Shown here one piece after another: positions 36,822 to 44,838 of a stretch of 64,000 nt of DNA. Source of the DNA: Nonomuraea harbinensis (lineage in GTDB: Bacteria > Actinomycetota > Actinomycetes > Streptosporangiales > Streptosporangiaceae); NCBI RefSeq assembly GCF_019396385.1, contig NZ_JAHKRN010000031.1:40389-104388 (forward strand), given 5' to 3'. A program made the translations under genes and the position numbers. A model generated the notes under the pieces. The model saw nothing but the letters and a program-made list of their open reading frames with translations, made no database searches and was not told the origin of the DNA. Numbering within the stretch: the stretch's first letter is position 1; each line of letters begins with the position of its first letter.

Positions 36822-36915
36822 ACTATTTGGTGTCGATGTATCCGAGGTGGCCGGAGCCACATTCAGGACCCCAGGGCGCGCGATAAGTGCGCACCCAATC
36901 ACAAGGAGTGAACAC

Positions 36916-37902
36916 ATGAAGATCTTCATCACGGGCGGCAGCGGTTTCGTCGGCGGCACTCTCGTCCACCGCCTCCTCGCCGAGGGACATGAGGTCATGG
37001 CACTGGCCAGATCGGGCTCGAGCATCCAGCGGGTACGTGCGGCCGGCGCCGAACCCGTGTCCGGCGATCTCGCCGAGCTCGGTCAGGCCGGCTCCCCGGC
37101 GCCGAACTGGCTCGCCAAGCTGCGCGAGGCCGACGCGGTCGTGCACGTCGCGGCGTACATGGAGTTCTGGGGGCCCGACTCGCTCTTCGAACAGGCCAAT
37201 CACGTGCCGACGGCCGCCCTGCACGCCGCGAGCGTCGCGGCCGGGGTGCGACGCTTCGTGCTCACCAGCGCCGCGTCCGTCTCCACGGGCAGTCAACGCC
37301 GTCCCGTCGTCGACGAGTCGACGCCGGAGGGCCGGCCGAACATCGCCTACAGCCGGGTCAAGCTGGCCACCGAGCGCGCGCTCCTGGAAGCCCGCAGCGG
37401 GAAGACCGAGCTGGTGGTGCTCCGCCCGCCGTTCATCTGGGGCCGCGGAATGACGACGATCAACGAGATGGTCGAGGTCGCCGAGGCCGGGCGGTTCGCC
37501 TGGATCGACGACGGCAAGCACATCGTCGACTTCGTCCACGTCGAGAACCTGGCTGGTGCCGCGATCCTCGCGCTCACGCGGGGCCGCCACAAGGGGGTCT
37601 ACTACGTGACGGACGGCACGCCGATGCCCATCCGAGACTTCCTCACCCCCTTGCTGGCGACCCGCGGCGTGGATCTGTCCAAGAGCCGCAGCGTCCCTCT
37701 GGCGATGGCGGCGCCCATGGCGGCGATGATGGACCGCACGGCACGCCTGCTTCGCCGGAAGACGGCGCCGCCGCTGACGAACTGGCTCGTCAGCTTCACC
37801 GGCCGTGACCGTTCCTACGACATCACCGCCGCCAGGAAGGAACTGGGCTACTCGCCTGACGTGACGCTGGAGAAGGGCCTGGCGGAGATGAGCTTCTCGT
37901 GA
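36916..37902 (+). CDS. NAD-dependent epimerase/dehydratase (extended SDR)
   Basis: Protein of 328 residues of the extended SDR type: cofactor loop FITGGSGFVGGTLVHRLL at the N-terminus, VVHVAAYMEFWG, a Ser in LTSAASVST and the catalytic YSRVK motif, then the substrate domain (LRPPFIWGRGMT, DFVHVENLAGAAILAL). The 3-beta-HSD-like end suggests a sterol, flavonoid or sugar alcohol substrate, unresolved. ATG with AAGGAG upstream. Probably repressed by the divergent MarR regulator. Confidence 0.88.
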   Translation: MKIFITGGSGFVGGTLVHRLLAEGHEVMALARSGSSIQRVRAAGAEPVSGDLAELGQAGSPAPNWLAKLREADAVVHVAAYMEFWGPDSLFEQANHVPTAALHAASVAAGVRRFVLTSAASVSTGSQRRPVVDESTPEGRPNIAYSRVKLATERALLEARSGKTELVVLRPPFIWGRGMTTINEMVEVAEAGRFAWIDDGKHIVDFVHVENLAGAAILALTRGRHKGVYYVTDGTPMPIRDFLTPLLATRGVDLSKSRSVPLAMAAPMAAMMDRTARLLRRKTAPPLTNWLVSFTGRDRSYDITAARKELGYSPDVTLEKGLAEMSFS

Positions 37903-38097
37903 GGTGACGACGAAGAGCCCGTACTCGCGGGCCAGCCGCAGAACCTCGGTGCCCGGCAGGACCGTGTACGGCGATCCGTCGTCGCCGACCACGATGAGTC
38001 CGGGCAGATCCCGCTCGGCGAGCAGCCGCACGGCGTCGCCGACGGATGCGTTCAGGCCGAGCACGAGAAGGTCGATGATCAGGTCACGAGCGCGCAC
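37900..38097 (-). pseudogene. N-terminal fragment of a CBS-domain protein
   Basis: Minus strand from 38097: MRARDLIIDLLVLGLNAS, VGDAVRLLAERDLPGLIVVG, GSPYTVLPGTEVLRLA, i.e. one CBS motif, after which homology ends at the epimerase stop codon. In actinobacteria such CBS proteins are often encoded beside ArsB/SLC13-type permeases, which fits the arsenic genes that follow. The second CBS motif is missing, so I treat it as a relic. Confidence 0.5.
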
Positions 38098-38318
38098 AGT
38101 GCATCCTCAAGCCTCGACAGCATGACGCGCCGACCAGACTTCCCGGCTCACCTGAGACGGCCCCATCCACACATACGTAGGGCGCGACACCGGTGGGGGT
38201 GTGGTCGGCGCCGCGCACGACGCCCAAGACCCCAGGGGAGATAGCTGCGACCTCACTCGGCGAGAAGCGCGAGCACTCTACTGTTCATCTCGCGTTCGCG
38301 CACGCTACATCGACCTCG

Positions 38319-38330
38319 GTCAATATAGAC
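38319..38330. promoter_or_regulatory. ArsR operator copy 1
   Basis: GTCAATATAGAC, identical to the core at 39040-39051, 28 nt upstream of ATG 38359. A quasi-palindrome (10 of 12 positions symmetric). Confidence 0.55.
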
Positions 38331-38358
38331 GCTAGTCGATGTCATTCGGGAGTGAACG

Positions 38359-39033
38359 ATGTCCAGCACGCACAAGCGAGGCGATCTCGCAATCGGCCAA
38401 CGGCTTGCTCTCGCCACCGCCGCCCGTCGCCTGGCCGAGGCGTTCGCCGGCACGTTCGGCGCGGAGACCATCGAGCGGTTCCTTCACACCAGCTACGACC
38501 AGTTCGCCGGCAAAGCGGTCGTGCCCCACTACCTGCCCTTGCTCGCCGAGCGGTTCGCCCGCCAGCGCCTGCACGCCCTGGCCCGGGTCGAAGGACATCA
38601 CGACGGTCGTCCGATCGTGCTGTTCCTGTGCGTGCACAACGCCGGACGCTCGCAGATGGCACTGGGCTTCTTCGAGCAGTCGGCCGGAGATCGTGCCGTG
38701 GGCTGGTCCGGTGGCTCAGAGTTCGCCGTCGAGGTCAACCCGGCGGCCATGGAATCCATGGCCGAGCTCGGCATCGACATCTCACGCGAGTTCCCCAAGC
38801 CGTGGACCGATGAGATCGTCCGCGCCGCCGACGTGGTGGTCACGATGGGGTGCGGCGACGCCTGCCCGGTCTATCCCGGCAAGCGCTACCTCAACTGGGA
38901 GCTCGACGACCCCGCGGGCAAGAGCGTCGAGGACATCAGGCCGATCCGCGACGAGATCGAGCACCGGGTCCGCCGGCTCCTCGCCGACCTCGAGATTCCA
39001 GCGAGCCGAACCCCAGGTATCGAGGCTCAATAG
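38359..39033 (+). CDS. Arsenate reductase / LMW-phosphatase-like protein with N-terminal helical domain
   Basis: Protein of 224 residues. About 1-75 is a three-helix-bundle dimerisation-type domain (AARRLAEAFAGTFGAETI, RFLHTSYDQFAGKAVVPHYL); about 83-215 is an ArsC/LMW-PTP domain with the catalytic loop CVHNAGRSQMA, the second-half loop VTMGCGDACPVYPGKR and DIRPIRDEIEHRV. It should reduce arsenate with thioredoxin- or mycothiol-type donors. A second, shorter ArsC lies at 40517. The GTCAATATAGAC operator upstream places it under the neighbouring ArsR. Confidence 0.88.
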   Translation: MSSTHKRGDLAIGQRLALATAARRLAEAFAGTFGAETIERFLHTSYDQFAGKAVVPHYLPLLAERFARQRLHALARVEGHHDGRPIVLFLCVHNAGRSQMALGFFEQSAGDRAVGWSGGSEFAVEVNPAAMESMAELGIDISREFPKPWTDEIVRAADVVVTMGCGDACPVYPGKRYLNWELDDPAGKSVEDIRPIRDEIEHRVRRLLADLEIPASRTPGIEAQ

Positions 39034-39037
39034 ATGT

Positions 39038-39053
39038 CTGTCAATATAGACAG
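39038..39053. promoter_or_regulatory. ArsR operator copy 2
   Basis: CTGTC-AATATA-GACAG inverted repeat (5-bp perfect arms, 6-bp spacer) containing the same GTCAATATAGAC as the site at 38319. Lies 29 nt before the arsR start. Confidence 0.6.
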
Positions 39054-39081
39054 TGGTCCATGTCAGATGCGAGGAGACGCG

Positions 39082-39423
39082 ATGGAACCACTCGAGGTGC
39101 TCCAGTGCAGCCCGCCCCTGGCGCGCGAACCGCTCGACGCCGAACAGGCCGCCGGCCTGGCGCGGGTGTTCAAGGCGCTGGGCGATCCCGTACGGCTGCG
39201 CATCCTGTCGATCGTGGCCAGTCACGAGGGCGGCGAGGTGTGCGTGTGCGACATCACCGACGCGTTCGAACTGTCCCAGCCGACGATCAGCCATCACCTG
39301 AAGGTGCTCAAGGACGTCGGCCTGCTCACCTCCGAGCGCCGCGCCTCCTGGGTCTACTACCGCCTGGTGCCCGAACGACTCGGCGAACTGTCGGCCCTGC
39401 TCGACACCCCCGCCGCCGTCTGA
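39082..39423 (+). CDS. arsR: ArsR family arsenite-responsive repressor
   Basis: Protein of 113 residues: winged helix with FKALGDPVRLRILSIVASHE, the arsenite-binding CVCD motif in the recognition-helix region (GGEVCVCDITDAF), LSQPTISHHLKVLKDVGLL and the wing RASWVYYRLVPERLG. ATG 39082 with GAGGAG upstream. First gene of arsR-acr3-arsC; its operator occurs before itself and before the ArsC-type gene at 38359, so it should control both transcription units. Confidence 0.92.
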   Translation: MEPLEVLQCSPPLAREPLDAEQAAGLARVFKALGDPVRLRILSIVASHEGGEVCVCDITDAFELSQPTISHHLKVLKDVGLLTSERRASWVYYRLVPERLGELSALLDTPAAV

Positions 39424-39438
39424 GGAAGGAAAGCGGCC

Positions 39439-40524
39439 TTGTCATCGACCGACGTGACAGCCAGAACCCCGGCGGTCATCGGCGGCCTGTCCACGCTCGA
39501 CCGGTTCCTGCCACTGTGGATCGGCTTGGCGATGGGCGCCGGACTGCTGCTCGGACGGACGGTGCCCGGCCTCGACGCGGCCCTGGAAGCGGTCAAGATC
39601 GGTGAGATCTCGCTGCCCATCGCGCTCGGCCTGCTGCTCATGATGTATCCGGTGCTGGCCAAGGTCCGCTACGACCGGCTCGACGCCGTCACCGCCGACC
39701 GCCGGATGCTGCCGGCCTCCCTGGTCCTCAACTGGGTCGCGGGCCCGGCTCTGATGTTCGCCCTGGCCTGGGCCCTCCTGCCCGACCTGCCGGAGTATCG
39801 CACCGGGCTGATCATTGTCGGCCTGGCCCGGTGCATCGCCATGGTCCTCATCTGGAACGACCTGGCCTGTGGCGACCGTGAAGCCGCCGCCGTCCTGGTC
39901 GCGCTCAACTCGATCTTCCAGGTGGTCGCGTTCGGCGCCCTCGGCTGGTTCTATCTGCAGGTTCTGCCCGGCTGGCTCGGGCTGTCGCAGACGGCGCTGG
40001 ACGTCTCGATGTGGGACATCGCCCAGTACGTGCTGATCTTCCTGGGCATCCCGCTGATCGCCGGCTATCTCTCCCGCGAGCTGGGCGAACGTACTCGGGG
40101 CCGGGAGTGGTACGAGTCCCGCTTCCTGCCCAGGATCGGCCCCGTCGCACTGTACGGGCTGCTGTTCACCATCGTGATCCTGTTCGCACTCCAGGGCGAG
40201 ACGATCACCTCCCGGCCCGGCGACGTGGCCCGTATCGCCCTTCCCCTGCTGGCGTACTTCTTCCTCATGTTCGGTGGCTCGTTCCTCGCCGGCCGCATGA
40301 TCGGCCTCGGGTACGAGCGGACCACCACGCTCGCCTTCACCGCGGCGGGCAACAACTTCGAGTTGGCCATCGCGGTCGCGGTCGGCGTTTTCGGTGTCAC
40401 CTCCGGGCAGGCGCTGGCCGGAGTGGTCGGGCCGCTGATCGAGGTGCCCGTGCTGGTCGCGCTCGTCTACGTCAGCCTGTGGGGCCGCCGACTGTTCCGA
40501 GGCAAGGAGACCGTTCATGCCTAG
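39439..40524 (+). CDS. arsB: ACR3 family arsenite efflux transporter
   Basis: Protein of 361 residues with ten TM segments of the ACR3 (BART) family. Conserved features are WIGLAMGAGLLLGRTVPGL, the Cys-bearing helix IIVGLARCIAMVLIWNDLAC and the end segment FTAAGNNFELAIAVAVGVFG. It exports arsenite in exchange for protons. TTG start at 39439 after GAGGAAGGAAAG. Overlaps the arsC gene by 8 nt. Confidence 0.94.
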   Translation: MSSTDVTARTPAVIGGLSTLDRFLPLWIGLAMGAGLLLGRTVPGLDAALEAVKIGEISLPIALGLLLMMYPVLAKVRYDRLDAVTADRRMLPASLVLNWVAGPALMFALAWALLPDLPEYRTGLIIVGLARCIAMVLIWNDLACGDREAAAVLVALNSIFQVVAFGALGWFYLQVLPGWLGLSQTALDVSMWDIAQYVLIFLGIPLIAGYLSRELGERTRGREWYESRFLPRIGPVALYGLLFTIVILFALQGETITSRPGDVARIALPLLAYFFLMFGGSFLAGRMIGLGYERTTTLAFTAAGNNFELAIAVAVGVFGVTSGQALAGVVGPLIEVPVLVALVYVSLWGRRLFRGKETVHA

Positions 40525-40909
40525 CGTCCTGTTCGTGTGCGTGCACAACGCCGGCCGCTCCCAGATGGCCGCCGGGTGGCTGTCGCACCTGGCCGGCGAC
40601 CGGATCGAGGTCCGATCGGCCGGCTCGGCCCCGGCGGACCGGATCAACCCGATCGCCGTCGAGGCGATGCGGGAGGTCGGCGTCGACATCGCCGCCGCAC
40701 AGCCGAAGGTCCTCACCACCGAGGCCGTCGAGGCATCCGACGTGGTGGTCACCATGGGCTGCGGGGATGCCTGCCCGATCTTCCCGGGCAAGCGGTACGA
40801 GGACTGGAAGCTCGACGACCCTGCCGGTCAGGGCATCGAGGCCGTCCGGCCGATCCGTGACGACATCCGCGCCCGCGTGGAGAAGCTCATCACCGAGCTC
40901 ACCGGCTGA
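40517..40909 (+). CDS. arsC: Arsenate reductase, LMW-PTP type
   Basis: Protein of 130 residues: catalytic CVHNAGRSQMAAGW loop near the start, then VRSAGSAPADRINP, VTMGCGDACPIFPGKRYEDW and VRPIRDDIRARVEKL. It reduces arsenate to arsenite for export by ACR3. Its start overlaps the acr3 end by 8 nt. Its 3' end overlaps the convergent flavoprotein pseudogene by 11 nt. Confidence 0.93.
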   Translation: MPSVLFVCVHNAGRSQMAAGWLSHLAGDRIEVRSAGSAPADRINPIAVEAMREVGVDIAAAQPKVLTTEAVEASDVVVTMGCGDACPIFPGKRYEDWKLDDPAGQGIEAVRPIRDDIRARVEKLITELTG

Positions 40910-41772
40910 TCTGGGCGACCATGTCTCTCGCGGTCCGGCCGGCGCCGATGAGGGTGGCCGAGGCGGGTCCGGTCCAGTCGCCGTAGCCGAGCAGGTGCAG
41001 CCAGGGCTCGCCGACGGCGCGGGTGCCCTCGGCGGGGATGAGCCCGTCGGGAGCGCGCAGGCGCAGCGGCGCCAGATGGCCGAGCGCGGGCCGGAACCCG
41101 GTGCACCACAGGATGACGTCGCAGGCGGCGAGTGGCCAGCTCGAACAGTGCACGGCCGTCGAGCTCGTCGGACAGCAGGCGCGGCGGCCGCCGGGTCACC
41201 CAGGTCGTCGTGGTGACCGTGGAGATGTCGGCGAGCAGTTGGGCCGCGGAGTTACCGCCACCGACGATCACCACATGACGGCCGCGGAAGGGCTCCGGAT
41301 CCCGGTAGCCGACGGTGTGGAGCTGCTCGCCTCCGAAGTGGCGCATGCCGGCGTAGTGCGGCACGTACGGACGCCACCAGGTTCCGGTCGCGCCGATCAC
41401 CGTCTTGGCCTGCCAGACTCCCCGATCGGTCTCCACGACGAGGTGGCCGTCGCCTCTCCTCACGGCGTTCGCGATGACCGGCCTGAGCACGGGCAGCTCG
41501 TACCGGCGTTCGTAGTCCGTGAGGTAGGCGACGGTGTCGGCCACGCTCGGGTAGCCGCCATCGGGCGGGACGGGCATCATACGGCCCGGCAGCGAGCTGT
41601 ACTGGGCGGGCGAGAACAGGAGTAGCGATGTCCAGGCGTGCTGCCACGCTCCGCCCGGCCGCTCCCGGGAGTCGAGGATGACGAAGTCGGCTCCGGCTCT
41701 GCGCAGGTAGTAGCCTGCCGCCAGTCCCGCCTGCCCGCCGCCGATGACCAGGACGTCGATCTGACGGGTCAC
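40899..41772 (-). pseudogene. ArsO-like flavin monooxygenase with internal deletion and frameshift
   Basis: Starts at GTG 41772 (VTRQIDVLVIGGGQAGLAAG, FAD loop), continues through the NADP loop VVIVGGGNSAAQLLAD to LLSDELDGRALFE. At about 41,150 the frame changes and the C-terminal part resumes (AACDVILWCTGFRPALGH, GEPWLHLLGYGDWTGPASAT), stop at 40899. Compared with intact relatives about 50-60 residues are missing at the join. Its start overlaps the stop of the upstream arsR (GTGA), so it was part of that operon. The intact paralogue is at 44,839. Confidence 0.75.
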
Positions 41773-42119
41773 GTGGTGGCCGCGGGCTCGGCCAACGGGC
41801 TGAACAGCTCGCCGAGCCTCGCGACCTGGGCGGGCACGATCCAGTAGTAGACCCAGGTGCCGCGCCGCTCGCCGTCGATGAGCCCAGCGTTGCGCAGGGT
41901 CTTCAGGTGGTGCGAGATGGTGGGCGCGCTGAGGTCGAAGGCGCCGGTCAGGTCGCACACGCAGGCCTCGCCATCGGGATGCGAGCCGATCATTGACAGC
42001 AGGCGCAGTCGTACCGGATCCGCCACGGCCTTGAGCAGCGCGGCCAGCTCGACGGCCTCGGACTCCTCAAGCGGCTGCTTGGCGATCGGGGCACAGCACG
42101 CGACGGGGCTGACGTCCAT
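41769..42119 (-). CDS. ArsR family repressor with N-terminal Cys pair
   Basis: Protein of 116 residues: an N-terminal VACCAPIA Cys pair, winged helix with LLKAVADPVRLRLLSMIGSH, a second Cys pair in EACVCDLTGAF, LSAPTISHHLKTLRNAGLI and the wing RRGTWVYYWIVPAQ. Both pairs could form an arsenite site. ATG 42119 (an ATG three codons earlier is possible). The TTAGA-N6-TCTAA repeat lies 17 bp upstream and recurs before the flavoprotein gene at 44378, suggesting that this repressor controls both. Confidence 0.9.
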   Translation of the reverse strand: MDVSPVACCAPIAKQPLEESEAVELAALLKAVADPVRLRLLSMIGSHPDGEACVCDLTGAFDLSAPTISHHLKTLRNAGLIDGERRGTWVYYWIVPAQVARLGELFSPLAEPAATT

Positions 42120-42135
42120 CGAAGACACCTCTTAT

Positions 42136-42151
42136 TTAGAAGTATGTCTAA
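42136..42151. promoter_or_regulatory. ArsR-type operator TTAGA-N6-TCTAA
   Basis: TTAGA-AGTATG-TCTAA, perfect 5-bp arms with a 6-bp spacer, directly upstream of the arsR at 42119; same architecture as the site at 44396-44411. Confidence 0.55.
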
Positions 42152-42986
42152 TCATAGGCGATGGTAGGCGACCAGGGCGAATGCCGCGACCACGCACGGC
42201 AGCGCGACCGCGCCCATCACCCAGCCGTACCCCACCGCCTGGGCCAGCGCCATCGCGGCCGGGGGCGCCAGGGCCTTGTCCGCGACGGAGAACATCGCGA
42301 TCCGCCCCGACAGGCTGGCGTAGGCGACGGTGCCGTACCGGTCGGCCAGCAGGTACGGGAGCGTGATCGTACCGACGCCGAACCCGATCCCGAACAGCGG
42401 CACGCACCCGATCGCCCCCGCCGCGCTCTCCCCCACCACCGGCAACAGCAGCGCGCCCAGCCCTTGCACGGCGAAGACCGCGGCGGCCACCGGAGCCGCC
42501 GCCCAGCGACGGCGCAGCCCCGTGGTGACCACCCGGCCTGTCACCGACAGCATGCCGAGCAGCCCGGCCACGGTCGCGGCGAACACCGGCGCGTGACCGA
42601 GGTGGATCAGGTACGTGACCAGCAGGACACCGATCACGGAGACCCCGCCGCCGTGCGCGGTGAAGGCCGCGACCAGGAACCAGAACGGCCGGGCCCGCAC
42701 CGCCTCCCGCACCAGGTCCGCTCGCCGCCCGGGCTTGGCGGCCGGCATCCTGGACCGCCGCACGACCAGGGCGTGCAGGGGGATGGCGAGGGCGCCGTAC
42801 CTGATGGCCAGGATGACGAGCGCCTGCCGCCACCCGTACCGCTCGACCAGCAGCCCGGTCAGCGGCAGGAAGATCGATGACGCGAAGGGCGGCGGTGCCG
42901 ATCACGGACCCGGCGGTCATGAGGCCGCGCTCGCAGATCAGGCGCAGGGCCTCGTTCCGCGCTGCCGTGGGATGGCCGTCGGACAT
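42152..42986 (-). pseudogene. MFS efflux protein remnant (5'-truncated, frameshifted)
   Basis: Begins well (AAAGGAG, ATG 42986, SDGHPTAARNEALRLICERG, LMTAGSVIGTAA), then loses frame near 42,890. The MFS sequence continues in another frame (FASSIFLPLTGLLVERYGWR, RPFWFLVAAFTAHGGGVSVI, LFGIGFGVGTITLPYLLADR) to the stop at 42152. Only about the last 7-8 of 12 TM helices are present. It lies 12 nt after the flavoprotein gene, in its operon; the original was probably an exporter of an organoarsenical or drug (inference from position). Confidence 0.65.
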
Positions 42987-42998
42987 GTCGCGCTCCTT

Positions 42999-44378
42999 TC
43001 AGCCACAGCAGCTTCCACCGGAGGAGACAGTCGCCAGCGGGAGAGGTGTGGCCAGCAGCCCGCCGCTGATACCGGTGGCCAGGCCGATCCGCTGCTCCTG
43101 TGCCTCGGCCAGGTTGCTGGAGCACACGCCGGTCTCCGGCAGGTCGAGCTGGACGTCGCGGGCCGCCTCCCAATCCCCCGCCAGCGCGGCGGCCACCGAG
43201 CGGGCCTGCTCATATCCGGTGGCCAGCAGGAACGTGGGGGCGCGGCCGTAGCTCTTGACGCCGATCGCGTAGTAGCCCGGCTCGGGGTGGGCCAGTTCGT
43301 CGGCGCCGTGCGGAGGGACGGTGCCGCAGGAGTGCTGGTTCGGGTCGATGAGCGGGGCCAGAGCACGGGTGGAGCCGAGGATCGGGTCCAGGTCCAAACG
43401 CAGTTCGGAGGCGATGGAGTGGTCGGGACGGAAGCCGGTCGCGCCGATGATCCGGTCGACGCTGATGTCTCGCCCGTCGAGACTGGTCACCCGTACCCGC
43501 TCGCCGGCCTTTTCGACGGCGTGCGTGAAGAAGCCGGTGAGCAGGCGGACGCGGCCGGAGGTGACGAGGGCGTGCAGACGGGCGCCGAGAGCGCCGCGGG
43601 CGGGCAGCGCGTCGGCCCCGCCGCCGCCGTAGGCGCGGGCGGCGTCACCGGCGCGGATGGCCCAGGTGACCTCGGTGTCCCCGAGCTGGGCGAGGGCGAG
43701 CAGGGTGGTGGCCGCGGAGTGCCCGGCACCCACGACCAGGGTGTGCTTACCCTGGTAGGCCTCCCGGTCGGCGCCGAGCACATCGGGCAGGGCGTGCTCG
43801 ATCTCGACCTCGTCCTCGCCGCGCGCGGGCAGGCCGGAGGCGCCGAGCACGTTGGGGGTGGTCCAGGTGCCGGAGGCGTCGATGACCGCGCGGGCCCTGA
43901 TCTCCTCTCCGTCGTCGAGCCGGATCAGGAAGGGCGCCTGATCGCGCCCGTTGGTGCGGACGCGGTCGTAGCCGAGGCGGCTGATCGCGGTCACCTTGGA
44001 GCGGAAGCGGACGTTCGGGCCGAGGGCCTTGGCGAGTGGGGCGAGGTAGTGGCTGACGATTTCGGCGCCGGTGGGCAGCCACTCGGGGTCGGGGGCGGTC
44101 CAGCCGTGCGCCTCCAGCAGGCGGCGGGCGGCGGCGTCGATGTCGTACTTCCACGGGCTGAAGACCCGCACGTGTCCCCACTGCGCGATGGACGCGCCCG
44201 CCTGTTCGCCTGCTTCGAGTACGAGGAAGTCCAGGCCACGCTCGGCCAGGTGGGCGGCGGCGGCCAGCCCGACCGGCCCCGCGCCGATGACGACCACGGG
44301 GAGCGCCTCGGCGTCGATGGGGCTCCTGGGCTGCTCGCTCTCCAGGGACGTGGTGGTGCCGCAGCATGCGTCGCTCAT
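42999..44378 (-). CDS. NAD(P)/FAD-dependent oxidoreductase of the ars region (copy 1)
   Basis: Protein of 459 residues: FAD loop VVVIGAGPVGLAAAAHLAER, WGHVRVFSPWKYDIDAAARR, second dinucleotide loop TLVVGAGHSAATTLLALAQL, IIGATGFRPDHSIASELRLD and a conserved end (GYYAIGVKSYGRAPTFLLAT). Cys pairs mark both ends: ACCG at residues 4-7 and SCCG at the C-terminus. ATG 44378 was chosen for its spacing to AGGAG. Two TTAGA-N6-type operators precede it. Its paralogue is at 46036. Such flavoproteins sit in many actinobacterial ars clusters; the reaction is not established. Confidence 0.85.
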   Translation of the reverse strand: MSDACCGTTTSLESEQPRSPIDAEALPVVVIGAGPVGLAAAAHLAERGLDFLVLEAGEQAGASIAQWGHVRVFSPWKYDIDAAARRLLEAHGWTAPDPEWLPTGAEIVSHYLAPLAKALGPNVRFRSKVTAISRLGYDRVRTNGRDQAPFLIRLDDGEEIRARAVIDASGTWTTPNVLGASGLPARGEDEVEIEHALPDVLGADREAYQGKHTLVVGAGHSAATTLLALAQLGDTEVTWAIRAGDAARAYGGGGADALPARGALGARLHALVTSGRVRLLTGFFTHAVEKAGERVRVTSLDGRDISVDRIIGATGFRPDHSIASELRLDLDPILGSTRALAPLIDPNQHSCGTVPPHGADELAHPEPGYYAIGVKSYGRAPTFLLATGYEQARSVAAALAGDWEAARDVQLDLPETGVCSSNLAEAQEQRIGLATGISGGLLATPLPLATVSSGGSCCG

Positions 44379-44395
44379 GATCACCGCTCCTGATT

Positions 44396-44411
44396 AGATA
44401 TCTTTCTAAAC
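44396..44411. promoter_or_regulatory. ArsR-type operator TTAGA-N6-TCTAA
   Basis: TTAGA-TATCTT-TCTAA, perfect arms, 18 bp before ATG 44378. Matches the repeat at 42136. Confidence 0.55.
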
Positions 44412-44435
44412 AGAGCCCATCATGCGGCGCTGGTT

Positions 44436-44451
44436 AGAAGAATGTCAAATC
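44436..44451. promoter_or_regulatory. Third, imperfect TTAGA-type site
   Basis: TTAGA-AGAATG-TCAAA: left arm and part of the spacer match the 42136 site; the right arm has one mismatch. Overlaps the 3' end of the next arsR-like gene. Confidence 0.35.
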
Positions 44452-44773
44452 AGCCGCATGAGCCGTCCGGCGGGCAGCACGCCCGCAGGGTCGCCTGCAG
44501 ATCCGCGAGCGCCCGCGCGATCCCGTTCGGATCGACTCGGTAGTAGACGGTCTTCCATTCCCGCCGCGCCACCAGCACGCCGCTGTCACGCAACGTCGCC
44601 AGTTGCGCGGACGCGGCCGACTGAGCCAGGCCGAGACGCTCGGCCACCTCGCCGACCGTCAGCTCGGACTCGCCGCCGAACAGCAGCAGGATCTGCTGGC
44701 GGGTATCACTGGCCAGCGCCTTGAGGAAGCCGCGCGCGGCGTCGGTCAGCTCGATCCCGTTCGTCGTCTCCAC
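44450..44773 (-). CDS. ArsR/SmtB family regulator with C-terminal cysteines
   Basis: Protein of 107 residues: winged helix (FLKALASDTRQQILLLFGGE, LTVGEVAERLGLAQSAASAQ, wing REWKTVYYRVDPNG). It lacks the CVCD motif in the recognition helix and instead has RACCPPDGSCG at the very end, a different metalloid-binding layout. GTG 44773 is preceded by TAGAGT at 6 nt, so it is probably leaderless. Divergent from the flavin monooxygenase at 44839; a long inverted repeat spans the shared promoter. Confidence 0.85.
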   Translation of the reverse strand: METTNGIELTDAARGFLKALASDTRQQILLLFGGESELTVGEVAERLGLAQSAASAQLATLRDSGVLVARREWKTVYYRVDPNGIARALADLQATLRACCPPDGSCG

Positions 44774-44779
44774 GGGCCG

Positions 44780-44831
44780 ACTCTACCGCCTCGTATTGTC
44801 AGTCCATGATTTCACGATTTGACGATACGAT
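44780..44831. promoter_or_regulatory. Divergent leaderless promoters with shared operator
   Basis: Minus strand: TAGAGT (44785-44780), 6 nt before GTG 44773. Plus strand: TACGAT (44826-44831), 7 nt before ATG 44839. Between them TCGTATTGTCA (44791-44801) and TGACGATACGA (44820-44830) form an 11-bp inverted repeat with one mismatch; the right arm overlaps the plus-strand -10 box. Confidence 0.55.
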
Positions 44832-44838
44832 GCCGAAC

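Noticed and set aside
40899..41772. Two separate short genes instead of one broken flavoprotein
   Set aside because: Both halves belong to the same family in the correct order, and a central part is missing.
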